Of a stretch of DNA of 64,000 nucleotides, positions 7,830 to 16,135 are shown in pieces. This stretch comes from Panacagrimonas sp052389915. GTDB lineage: Bacteria; Pseudomonadota; Gammaproteobacteria; Nevskiales; Nevskiaceae. Position 1 is the first letter of the stretch, and each line of letters begins with the position of its first letter. The translations under genes were made by a program, and so were the position numbers. Where the stretch lies: assembly GCA_052389915.1 (NCBI GenBank), contig JBQTHL010000014.1, positions 248,001-312,000 on the forward strand, written 5' to 3'. Below the pieces are notes generated by a model. The model ran no database searches and was not told the DNA's origin. It saw only the letters and a list, made by a program, of their open reading frames with translations.

Positions 7830-8696
7830 CTACTTGCCCGCGCCCTTGAAGTACTTGAACAGCTCGCCGTCCGGCTCCAGCACCAGCACGTTGTCGCGCG
7901 TGCCGAAAGCCTTGCTGTAGATGTTGAGCGAGCGGTAGAACCGGTAGAACTCCGCGTCTCCGCCGTAGGCCTGGGCGTAGACCTCGGCCGCCTTGGCGTC
8001 GCCTTCGCCGCGCAGGGTTTCCGAGTCGCGGTAGGCATTGGCCACGGTCACCTGCGCTTCGCGGTCGGCGTTGGCGCGGATGCGCTCGGCCTCTTCAGCG
8101 CCGCGTGCGCGCAGGTCGGAGGCCACTCTCGTGCGCTCGGCGCGCATGCGCTGATAAACCGATTCGCTCACATCCTTGGGCAGATCCACGCGCTTGACTC
8201 TCACGTCCACGATCTCGATGCCCAGTTCGGAAACCTTGGTCTTCACCTGCTTTTCGAGCGCATCGAGGATCTCGTCGCGATCGCCGGACACGACCTGGCG
8301 GATGGTGCGCGAACCGAACTCGGCACGCAGAGCCGGATTGACGATGGCAGCAAGGCGGTCCATCGCCACCAGTTCCTCACCGCCGGTGGCGCGGTAGTAG
8401 TTGGTGGTATTGACGATGCGCCACTTGACGAAGAAATCGACCTCGACGTTCTTCTTCTCGACCGTCAGGAAGTTTTCCGTCTGGTTGTCCAGGGTCAGGA
8501 TGCGGCCGTCGAAACGCAGCACGCGCTGCACGAAAGGCAGCTTGAAATGCAGCCCGGGCGCGTAGTCCGTGCCCCTGATTTCGCCAAGCTGGAACAGCAG
8601 GACTCGTTCGCGCTGGTCCACCGTGAAGAAGGTGCCGCCGATCAGCATCAGCACGATCAGCGGGAGCAGCAACAGAAAGATGGGAGGGTTTTTCAT
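7830..8696 (-). CDS. hflC: FtsH protease modulator HflC
   Basis: 288 aa. A membrane-anchored SPFH/band 7 protein. The N-terminal anchor is at residues about 5-25 (IFLLLLPLIVLMLIGGTFF), the SPFH domain runs to about residue 190, and a charged helical region follows (RARGAEEAERIRANADREAQ). It forms the periplasm-facing HflKC complex that surrounds and restrains FtsH. The ATG overlaps the hflK stop (TGATG), so the two are translationally coupled. A GTG one codon earlier is also possible. Confidence 0.96.
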   Translation of the reverse strand: MKNPPIFLLLLPLIVLMLIGGTFFTVDQRERVLLFQLGEIRGTDYAPGLHFKLPFVQRVLRFDGRILTLDNQTENFLTVEKKNVEVDFFVKWRIVNTTNYYRATGGEELVAMDRLAAIVNPALRAEFGSRTIRQVVSGDRDEILDALEKQVKTKVSELGIEIVDVRVKRVDLPKDVSESVYQRMRAERTRVASDLRARGAEEAERIRANADREAQVTVANAYRDSETLRGEGDAKAAEVYAQAYGGDAEFYRFYRSLNIYSKAFGTRDNVLVLEPDGELFKYFKGAGK

Positions 8697-9838
8697 CACG
8701 GGCGCCCCCGGTCACGCGAGCGCGAGGCATCGGCGCCGGAACTGACACCCGCACTCGGCACGGTGACGTAATCCGAGGGATAGCCTTCGGTGCGCGGTAT
8801 CGATTTCATCAGTTGATCCAGCGGCAGGTAGAACATGGGGTTGCCTTGATCGACGTCGATCATCACCTTGGAGCTACCCATCATCACTTCGCTCATGCTG
8901 TCCAGGTACATGCGATCACGTGTGACCGCGGGCGCCTGCCGATACTCCGCGAGCAACTGGGTGAAGCGCGATGCGTCGCCGGTGGCACGCGCCAAAACCT
9001 GGTCGCGATAGCCGGTAGCCTCGGCGATCTGCCGCGCCGCTGCGCCGCGCGCCTTGGGCAGCCGGTCGTTGGCGTAGGCTTCGGCCTCGTTCTTTAGACG
9101 CTCCTGGTCCTCGCGCGCCTTGATCGCATCGGCAAACGCAGCCTGCACCGCTTCCGGGGGCTGCGCCTGCTGCAAGTTCACTTCAGTCACCACCATGCCG
9201 GCGCTGTAACCATCGAGGGTTGCCTGCAGGATCTCCTTGGTCTGGTCGGCCACGGCCTGGCGGCCTGCGGTGAGGATGAAGTCCATCTCGCTGCTGCCCA
9301 CCGTCTCGCGCACGGCCGACTTGGTCGCCTGCTGCAGGGTGAGATCGGGATCGGCGACGTTGAACAGAAAGTCTTCGACCTTGGATACGCGGTACTGCAC
9401 CGTCAATTCCACGTCGACGATGTTTTCGTCCTTGGTCAGCATGCTTTGCCGGTCGGAGATCTGGCGAACCTGGGTGACGTTGACCCGCTCTAGCGATTCG
9501 AACGGCCAGGGTGCGCGCCAGCCGATGCCGGGTGTGGCGGTTCGATCGTAAGCACCGAAGCGGAACACCACTCCGCGCTCCTGCTCGTCCACCACGTAGA
9601 TGCCGGTGGCCAACCAGAAAATGCCGATGACCGCCGCGACGATGCCAATGATGCCTTTGGGCAGTTGCGGCACGCCGCTGCTGCCGCGCGAACTGCCGCC
9701 GCTGCCGCCCTTGCCGCCGAAGCGCGCCTTGAGCCGCTTGAGCATTTCGTCCAGGTCGGGCGGGCCGCCGCCGGGCTTGTTGCCGCCCGATCCCTGATTC
9801 CAGGGGTCTCGATTCGGTCCGTTTTCGTTCCAGGCCAT
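8696..9838 (-). CDS. hflK: FtsH protease modulator HflK
   Basis: 380 aa. The start at MAWNENGPNRDPWNQGSGG is the canonical HflK N-terminus, a glycine-rich cytoplasmic tail; an upstream open extension of 45 codons is not family-like. One transmembrane segment (IIGIVAAVIGIFWLATGIYV, residues about 64-83) is followed by a band 7/SPFH domain and a coiled coil. Partner of HflC. The 116 bases upstream of the start, after hflX, contain no gene. Confidence 0.96.
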   Translation of the reverse strand: MAWNENGPNRDPWNQGSGGNKPGGGPPDLDEMLKRLKARFGGKGGSGGSSRGSSGVPQLPKGIIGIVAAVIGIFWLATGIYVVDEQERGVVFRFGAYDRTATPGIGWRAPWPFESLERVNVTQVRQISDRQSMLTKDENIVDVELTVQYRVSKVEDFLFNVADPDLTLQQATKSAVRETVGSSEMDFILTAGRQAVADQTKEILQATLDGYSAGMVVTEVNLQQAQPPEAVQAAFADAIKAREDQERLKNEAEAYANDRLPKARGAAARQIAEATGYRDQVLARATGDASRFTQLLAEYRQAPAVTRDRMYLDSMSEVMMGSSKVMIDVDQGNPMFYLPLDQLMKSIPRTEGYPSDYVTVPSAGVSSGADASRSRDRGRP

Positions 9839-9954
9839 GAGGCGTCGTTGTCGTTTGAAGAGATTTGGCGCGCCGCGTTGCAACGCGATGAATTTGGCCA
9901 GCAAGCGAGCCGGCTTAAGAAGCTTCGTGATGGTGGAGACGAAGACCGCGAATT

Positions 9955-11280
9955 CTAGGGGGCGAGTTCCCATTCCTCAAACGCGCGCGGCGGCGCCGGC
10001 GGCGCGACACCCGCCTGCACGCACAGGCCCCGCAGGCGTTCGTAGGGCATGACGACCTGCAAGTGCGATACGCCGTCTTCGTCCAAGGCCTCGGAACGCA
10101 CCGCTCGATGTTCGAACAGTTGCGCACGCAGGCGAGCGGCCGAAGGCGGCAGGAACAGCTCGTGAACTTCGATGTCGGGGCGCAGGCACAACGTGATCGC
10201 CTCGCGCAGCTCGTCGAGGCCTTGCTTCGTCTTGGCGGACACGAACACGCGGCTCGGACGACCCGCTTCATCGAGTTCGACTCTCGGCGGTTCGGATTCG
10301 CGCAGATCGATCTTGTTGAACACCAGCAAGCGCGGCACCTCGTCGGCGCCAATCTCGTTGAGCACCGCATCGACCTGTTCGATTCGCGCCATGCGTTCCG
10401 GGTCGGCTGCATCGACCACGTGCAGCAGCAGGTCGGCGTCGCGGGATTCTTCGAGCGTGGCGCGAAACGCTGCGATCAGGTCATGCGGCAGATCGCGCAC
10501 GAAGCCCACCGTGTCGGCCAGCACCGCCGGCTCGCCCGTGGGTAGCGCGAGCTTGCGCACGGTGGTGTCGAGGGTTGCGAACAACTGGCTGGACGCAAAA
10601 GCGTCATCGCCGGTCAGGGCGTTGAACAGGGTGGACTTGCCGGCGTTGGTGTAACCCACGATCGAGATCGCCGGCACCTCATTGCGCTTGCGCGAAGCGC
10701 GACTCTGCGCGCGGCGTTTTCGTACGACTTCCAGATGGCGCTTGAGCGTGTCGATGCGATCGCGCACCAGGCGGCGATCGACTTCCAACTGGGTTTCGCC
10801 CGGGCCGCGCATGCCGATGCCGCCCTTCTGGCCGTCGAGATGCGACCAGCCGCGAACCAGGCGCGTAGCCAGATGCTGAAGCTGCGCCAGTTCCACTTGC
10901 AGCTTGCCTTCGTGCGAGCGGGCGCGGCTGGCGAAGATGTCGAGAATTAGGCCGGCGCGATCCAGCACGCGGCACTCCAGGATTTTTTCGAGATTGCGTT
11001 CCTGGCTGGGCGAGAGGTCGTGATTGAAGATCGCAAGTTCCAGCTCGCCGGCCTTGACCACGGCCGCAATCTCGTCGGCCTTGCCGCTGCCGATGAAAAG
11101 GCCCGCATCGGGTTTGACCCGCGAACCGCCGATCACGCTATGGATCTTGGCGCCCGCGGACCGTGCCAGCTCCTCGAACTCGCGCCTGTCCGATTCGAAA
11201 TCGGACCTGGGGAATTCGAGGTGAACCAGAACGGCACGCTGGCCGGTCGGTGGACGCTCTGAAAACGATTGGACGGACAA
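9955..11280 (-). CDS. hflX: GTPase HflX
   Basis: 441 aa ribosome-splitting and rescue GTPase. The HflX N-terminal domain carries GSGKADEIAAVVKAGELELA and GLILDIFASRARSHEGKLQV. Then come the glycine-rich GGIGMRGPGETQLEVDRRL loop, a G1 motif GYTNAGKSTLFNAL near residue 206, the G3 motif DTVGF and the G4 motif NKID. The start is 6 bases downstream of the hfq stop, forming the conserved hfq-hflX pair. Confidence 0.97.
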   Translation of the reverse strand: MSVQSFSERPPTGQRAVLVHLEFPRSDFESDRREFEELARSAGAKIHSVIGGSRVKPDAGLFIGSGKADEIAAVVKAGELELAIFNHDLSPSQERNLEKILECRVLDRAGLILDIFASRARSHEGKLQVELAQLQHLATRLVRGWSHLDGQKGGIGMRGPGETQLEVDRRLVRDRIDTLKRHLEVVRKRRAQSRASRKRNEVPAISIVGYTNAGKSTLFNALTGDDAFASSQLFATLDTTVRKLALPTGEPAVLADTVGFVRDLPHDLIAAFRATLEESRDADLLLHVVDAADPERMARIEQVDAVLNEIGADEVPRLLVFNKIDLRESEPPRVELDEAGRPSRVFVSAKTKQGLDELREAITLCLRPDIEVHELFLPPSAARLRAQLFEHRAVRSEALDEDGVSHLQVVMPYERLRGLCVQAGVAPPAPPRAFEEWELAP

Positions 11281-11286
11281 TCGGGC

Positions 11287-11544
11287 CTAGCTGTCGGCGG
11301 GGCCGTCTTCGGCCGCGTCCGCTTCGGGGTCATGCAGGCGCACGGCGCGCGCGGGCACGATGGTCGAGATGGCGTGCTTGTAAACCATCTGGCTGACGCT
11401 GTTCTTCAACAGCACCACGAACGAGTCGAAAGACTCAATCTGGCCCTGCAGCTTGATGCCGTTGACCAGATAAATGGAAACCGGGATGCGCTCTTTGCGC
11501 AGCGCATTCAGAAACGGTTCCTGCAAAGTATGTCCTTTGGACAT
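11287..11544 (-). CDS. hfq: RNA chaperone Hfq
   Basis: 85 aa. Sm-like fold with Sm1 (NGIKLQGQIESFDSFVVLL) and the Sm2 YKHAIST motif. Start MSKGHTLQEPFLNALRKERI is canonical. It forms a hexamer that pairs small RNAs with mRNAs. The acidic tail EADAAEDGPADS is short. GGGGG seven bases before the ATG can serve as ribosome binding site. The 66 bases between miaA and hfq leave room for an internal promoter, as known in enterics, but no convincing one is visible. Confidence 0.97.
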   Translation of the reverse strand: MSKGHTLQEPFLNALRKERIPVSIYLVNGIKLQGQIESFDSFVVLLKNSVSQMVYKHAISTIVPARAVRLHDPEADAAEDGPADS

Positions 11545-11610
11545 GATGAAACCCCCAAGGTATTCGTTATGTGCCGCGCTGCGAGTACACCGCCCGCTTG
11601 GGTCCAGAGC

Positions 11611-12564
11611 TTAACACGACGATTTCAACCGCCATTCGTCAATTTGCCGAAGCGCCAACTCGACCGCATCCGGTGCTTCGGAGTTCAACCAGCAAAGATC
11701 GTGCTCAGAACGCAGCCAAGTGATCTGGCGCTTGGCGAACTGGCGCGTCGCCGCCAGAGTTTTTTCCCCGGCTTCGACCAACCCGTACTCGCCATCGAGG
11801 TGAGCCCACAACTGGCGATAGCCCACGGCGCGCACCGAGGGCAATGAGGGATTCAGATCGCCGCGTGACCGCAGTTGCGCCACCTCATTCACAAAACCGT
11901 TCGCCATCATTTCCCGCAATCTCTGCTCAATTCGTCGATGTAGTTCCGCCCGTTGCGCAGGTATAAGGGCCAGCTTGAGGAAAACAAGATCGATCGCTGT
12001 CGCCGGACGCGCGCCATGGAGGCTGCTGAGCGGCTGCCCGGTGGTTTCCACCACCTCGAGCGCACGCTGGATGCGCTGGCCGTCGTTGGGATGCAGACGC
12101 AGGGCCGTGACGGGGTCGAGCTTGGCGAGTTGCGCGTGCAGGGCCGGCCAGCCTTCGTTATCGGCCTGAGCCGTAATGCGCGTGCGCATGCTCGCGTCTG
12201 CCGAAGGCAGCTCGCTCAAGCCGCTGGTCAAGGCGCGGAAATAGAGCATCGTGCCGCCGACCAGCAGTGGCAGGCGTCCGCGCGCGTGGATGTCGCTCAT
12301 TGCTGCGCGCGCGTCCGCGCGGAAGCGCGCCGCGGAATAAGGATCGGCCGGATCACAGATGTCGATCAGGTGATGCGGCACCTCGGCGCGCGCAGCGGCC
12401 TCGGGCTTGGCGGTGCCGATGTCCATTCCGCGGTACACCTGTGCAGAGTCGACGCTGACGATCTCGACCGGCTGACCGCGCGCAGACAGGCGTTCGGCCA
12501 GCGCCAGCGAGAGGCCGGTCTTGCCCGAGGCGGTCGGACCCATCAGGCAGACCACGGGCTTCAT
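11611..12564 (-). CDS. miaA: tRNA dimethylallyltransferase
   Basis: 317 aa. It adds the isopentenyl group to A37 of tRNAs reading UNN codons. It starts MKPVVCLMGPTASGKTGLSL with the P-loop GPTASGKT, followed by VSVDSAQVYRGMDIGTAKP, the family signature. The ATG overlaps the mutL stop by one base (TGATG). A long upstream extension in the same frame is only mutL read out of frame. Confidence 0.97.
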   Translation of the reverse strand: MKPVVCLMGPTASGKTGLSLALAERLSARGQPVEIVSVDSAQVYRGMDIGTAKPEAAARAEVPHHLIDICDPADPYSAARFRADARAAMSDIHARGRLPLLVGGTMLYFRALTSGLSELPSADASMRTRITAQADNEGWPALHAQLAKLDPVTALRLHPNDGQRIQRALEVVETTGQPLSSLHGARPATAIDLVFLKLALIPAQRAELHRRIEQRLREMMANGFVNEVAQLRSRGDLNPSLPSVRAVGYRQLWAHLDGEYGLVEAGEKTLAATRQFAKRQITWLRSEHDLCWLNSEAPDAVELALRQIDEWRLKSSC

Positions 12565-14363
12565 CACCTGCCTCGCAGAAACAATCGGTCCAGTTCCGCC
12601 AGCCCCAATTGCACCCAGGTCGGACGGCCGTGATTGCACTGGTCGATGAGCTCTGTGCGCTCCATGTCGCGCAGCAGCGCATCCATCTCGGGCAAAGTCA
12701 GACGGCGATTGGCCTTGATCGCCGCACGGCATGCCACGTCCGCCAGCACGCGGCTCTGCGCATCGAGCACCTCGCCCAGATGTGCGTGCGGCATCGGTCT
12801 TCCCTCCTCCCGAGCCAGGCCTGCGACCAGCGCCGTCACATCCTCGCGCGCCAGCACCGGCGGCACCGCGCGCACGATCACGGACGCAGGGCCGGCTCGG
12901 TCCAGCTCCAGACCCAACATCGCCAGTTCGGCGCGACGAGAGTCCAGCGCCTCGACCTGGTCCTCATCGAGCGTCACCGGCAGCGGCACCAGCAAGGCCT
13001 GCGAAGGAATCCGTCCGGCGGAAAGTTCGCGCTTCATGCGCTCGTACAACACGCGCTCGTGAGCCGCGTGCGCATCCACCAGCACCAGTCCGCGCGTGTT
13101 CTGCGCGAGGATGAAGATGCCGTGCAGTTGCGCAATGGCGGTGCCGAGCGTGCTGGATTGTGGCGGCTCCGATTCAGGCACCCCATCCACCACGCGGGCT
13201 TCACCACCCGCAGGCGTTTGCATCAAGGCCCAGGCGGTTTGCTGAAAGCTGGGTTCACGAACCTCCCAGGTCTGTGGCCGGGACGCGAACTCGCCACTCG
13301 CTTGCGTGGGAGCGTACGAAAGCGGCGATGCGAAACTCACGCGATGCTGATCGGTGTCCGGACGTAGACCGCGCAGCCGCTGCTGAATCGCGCCGAACAA
13401 AAAATCGTGCACGCGTCCCGACTCGCGAAACCGCACCTCGGTTTTCTGCGGGTGCACGTTGACATCGACCGCGCGCGGATCGAGTTCCAGGTACAGCACG
13501 AAGGCGGGGTGGCGCGTGGAGTGCATCGCGTCGGCCAGCGCGCGCCGCACGGCAAACGCAATCAGGCGATCACGCACGCAACGCCCGTTGACGAAGAAGT
13601 ACTGCAAGTCGGTGGACGAGCGCGAAAAGCTCGGCCGGGCAAACCAGCCGGTCAGCCGCATGTCCAGCCGCGATTCGTCCAGGGTGATCCGATGTTCCAC
13701 GAACTCATCGCCGCAGACCGTCGCAACGCGCGCATCACGCGCAGCGTCAGTTGTCGCAGCCGACAGCTCGATCACCCGGCGACGATCGTGGCGCAGGCTC
13801 AAGCCCACATCCATGCGCGCCAGCGCGAGACGCCGCATCCACTGCTCCACGTGTCGCTGCTCGGTGCTGATGCTCTTGAGAAACTTGCGGCGCGCAGGCG
13901 TGTTGAAGAACAGGTCGGCCACTTCGACCGTCGTGCCCGGCGGATGCGCCAGCGGCTGCGGACCATCACCTGCGGCCAGATAGCCCGATCCACGTAGACA
14001 CCAGCCGTGTGCTTCACCGGCGACACGCGAAGACAGCATCAGGCGCGACACCGACAGGATGCTGGGCAGGGCCTCGCCGCGAAACCCGAGGCTGGCGACG
14101 CTCTCAAGGTCGTCGAGCGCTCGGATCTTGCTGGTGGCGTGTCGCGCTAAGGCCAGTGTCAATTCGTCACGACCGATCCCCTGCCCGTCGTCGCGTACGC
14201 GAATCATGCCGAGCCCGCCTTGTTCGAGTTCGACCTCGACATGGCGAGCACCGGCGTCGATGCTGTTCTCGACCAGTTCCTTGACCACCGCTGCCGGCCG
14301 CTCGACGACTTCGCCGGCCGCGATCTGGTTGATCAGGACATCGGGTAAAACCTGGATCGGCAT
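12564..14363 (-). CDS. mutL: DNA mismatch repair protein MutL (endonuclease type)
   Basis: 599 aa. GHKL ATPase domain at the N-terminus: INQIAAGEVVERPAAVVKEL, then ENSIDAGA, with GFRGEALPSI downstream. The C-terminal domain keeps the metal-binding endonuclease pattern. At residues about 430-441 it reads DAHAAHERVLYE, the DQHA-x2-E-x4-E motif with Q changed to A. ACRAAIKAN and CNHGRPT follow. So it is the nicking type of MutL found in bacteria without MutH, unlike E. coli. It follows ami and is coupled to miaA. Confidence 0.96.
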   Translation of the reverse strand: MPIQVLPDVLINQIAAGEVVERPAAVVKELVENSIDAGARHVEVELEQGGLGMIRVRDDGQGIGRDELTLALARHATSKIRALDDLESVASLGFRGEALPSILSVSRLMLSSRVAGEAHGWCLRGSGYLAAGDGPQPLAHPPGTTVEVADLFFNTPARRKFLKSISTEQRHVEQWMRRLALARMDVGLSLRHDRRRVIELSAATTDAARDARVATVCGDEFVEHRITLDESRLDMRLTGWFARPSFSRSSTDLQYFFVNGRCVRDRLIAFAVRRALADAMHSTRHPAFVLYLELDPRAVDVNVHPQKTEVRFRESGRVHDFLFGAIQQRLRGLRPDTDQHRVSFASPLSYAPTQASGEFASRPQTWEVREPSFQQTAWALMQTPAGGEARVVDGVPESEPPQSSTLGTAIAQLHGIFILAQNTRGLVLVDAHAAHERVLYERMKRELSAGRIPSQALLVPLPVTLDEDQVEALDSRRAELAMLGLELDRAGPASVIVRAVPPVLAREDVTALVAGLAREEGRPMPHAHLGEVLDAQSRVLADVACRAAIKANRRLTLPEMDALLRDMERTELIDQCNHGRPTWVQLGLAELDRLFLRGR

Positions 14364-14407
14364 GGCGCGCGGCTCGGGAAGTGGCCGCGATTATCCGCGA
14401 TGCTCGA

Positions 14408-15640
14408 CTAGCCGCCTCTGACCTTCTGCAGACGCGGCGAATCGTCGGTCCGCTGCTCGGGCTTTTGCTCGCGCGGGCGATAGCTCTCGAAGTAACCCTT
14501 GATGCCTTCGAACATCGAGTACGCCAGACGATCCTGCCCTTCCGGATCGCGCAGCAGACGCTCTTCCTCCGGATTGCTGATGAACGCGGTCTCGACCAGC
14601 ACGGAAGGAATGTCCGGAGCCTTGAGCACGACAAAAGCCGCCTCCTGCACCTGTGGACGCTGCAGCGGGTTGATCAGCGCCAGCGCCTGAAGCATGCGCC
14701 CGCCGACGTCGAAGCTGGCCTCCATGGTCGAGGACTGCGACAAGTCAATCAGCACCGCGGCGAGTTCGTTGTCCTTGTCTTCCAGCGCGATGCCGCCGAC
14801 CAGATCGGCGGCGTTTTCCTTCTGCGCCAGCCAGCGCGCGTGCTCGCTGGTGGCGCCGCGCGGCGACACCACGTACACCGCCGAGCCGCGCATCTTACGG
14901 TTCTTGACCGCGTTGGCATGCACCGACACGAACAGGTCGGCCTGTAACTTGCGCGCCCGCGCCACGCGCTCACGCAGACCGAGGTAGTAATCGCCGTCAC
15001 GCGTCATCACGGCGCGGAAGCCCGGCTCGGCGTTGATCAGCTTGGCCAGCTTGCGCGACAGCTTCAGGGCGACGTCTTTCTCCTGCAGGCCGCTGCGTCC
15101 GATGGCGCCCGGATCTTCGCCGCCATGACCGGCGTCGATCGCAACGACGATGGGCCGCGGCTCCCAGGCTTCGGCCAGCACCGGCGGCGCAGCGGGGGTT
15201 GCGGACTCGGCCACCACGCCCGCAAGGTCGAGCACGAGTCGGGGGCCGTACTGGTCTGCAGGATCGAGCAGGAAGGTTCGCGGTTCCACGAACGTGGCCA
15301 TGTCGAGCACTACGCGCAGCGAGCCGTCGGCGTGATCCGACGCACGGACATGCGTGACCACGCCCTTGCCGGTCACGCGGTTCGCGAGCTTTGCGCCCCG
15401 GGTGTCGGGCAGGTCGATGACGATGCGCGCGGGATTGTCGAGCGTGAAGACCTTGTGCTTCGTCGCGTTACCGAGTTCGAGCACCACGCGCGTGCCTTCC
15501 GGCGAGTCCCACAAACGCAGGTCGCGCAAAGCTCCTGCCTCAGCCAGCGGCGCCATCAAACCCATAGCCAGGAAAAACGCCGCTCGCATCGGCGGCCACC
15601 CTACTCCGAAAAGTTGCCGGACCATAGCGTGAGTTTTCAT
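14408..15640 (-). CDS. N-acetylmuramoyl-L-alanine amidase (AmiB/AmiC type)
   Basis: About 410 aa. Signal peptide, AMIN domain (residues about 38-135, LRDLRLWDSPEGTRVVLEL), then an Amidase_3 zinc domain from PIVVAIDAGHGGEDPGAIG with Zn ligands His and Glu (AGHGGEDPG, VSVHANA, SVLVETAFISN). It cleaves septal peptidoglycan in the periplasm. No LysM domain is present. Start is uncertain: ATG 15640 is listed. An ATG at 15589 gives a cleaner signal peptide (MRAAFFLAMGLMAPLAEA), and the sequence between the two resembles half a REP unit. Confidence 0.92.
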   Translation of the reverse strand: MKTHAMVRQLFGVGWPPMRAAFFLAMGLMAPLAEAGALRDLRLWDSPEGTRVVLELGNATKHKVFTLDNPARIVIDLPDTRGAKLANRVTGKGVVTHVRASDHADGSLRVVLDMATFVEPRTFLLDPADQYGPRLVLDLAGVVAESATPAAPPVLAEAWEPRPIVVAIDAGHGGEDPGAIGRSGLQEKDVALKLSRKLAKLINAEPGFRAVMTRDGDYYLGLRERVARARKLQADLFVSVHANAVKNRKMRGSAVYVVSPRGATSEHARWLAQKENAADLVGGIALEDKDNELAAVLIDLSQSSTMEASFDVGGRMLQALALINPLQRPQVQEAAFVVLKAPDIPSVLVETAFISNPEEERLLRDPEGQDRLAYSMFEGIKGYFESYRPREQKPEQRTDDSPRLQKVRGG

Positions 15641-15685
15641 CGAAGGCAAGAATTTATTGTCTTTTTAACCAGCAAGATAAAGCCC

Positions 15686-16135
15686 TTACTTGAAGTCGAT
15701 TGTATGGCGCGGACCCGGCACGGCAATCTCGGCGACACGCGACAATTCCCGATGCCGCAAAACCACGTTCACATCCGCCGGCGGCAGATGCCCCGCGCCC
15801 CGCTCCGGCCATTCGATCAGCCAGATGGTGGACTCGACCGGGTAATCGCGCAGTCCGAGGTGCTCGACCTCCGACGGATCCACCAGACGATACAGGTCCA
15901 GATGCAGAAACGCCTGTGTTCCAGCAAGGTAAGGTTCCATCAAGGTATAGGTGGGACTGCGCAGCGTTCCGGCCACGCCGGCTGCGCGCAGGAAACCCCG
16001 CGCGAGCGTGGTCTTGCCAGCGCCGAGATCGCCATGCAGGTACAGAACACCGCCGCCTACCGTCAGGAAACTGCTGGCAAGGCTAGCGCCCAGGGCCGCG
16101 GTGGCGGATTCGTCGGCCAAGTGCACGGATCTCAT
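15686..16135 (-). CDS. tsaE: tRNA threonylcarbamoyladenosine biosynthesis ATPase TsaE
   Basis: 149 aa. Starts MRSVHLADESATAALGASLA and carries the P-loop GDLGAGKTTLARGFLRAAG followed by SPTYTLMEPY, typical of TsaE. It works with TsaB, TsaC and TsaD to make t6A37 in ANN-decoding tRNAs. The ATG overlaps the nnr stop (ATGA), setting the start; the much longer in-frame extension is nnr sequence. The 45-base gap before ami contains no gene. Confidence 0.95.
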   Translation of the reverse strand: MRSVHLADESATAALGASLASSFLTVGGGVLYLHGDLGAGKTTLARGFLRAAGVAGTLRSPTYTLMEPYLAGTQAFLHLDLYRLVDPSEVEHLGLRDYPVESTIWLIEWPERGAGHLPPADVNVVLRHRELSRVAEIAVPGPRHTIDFK

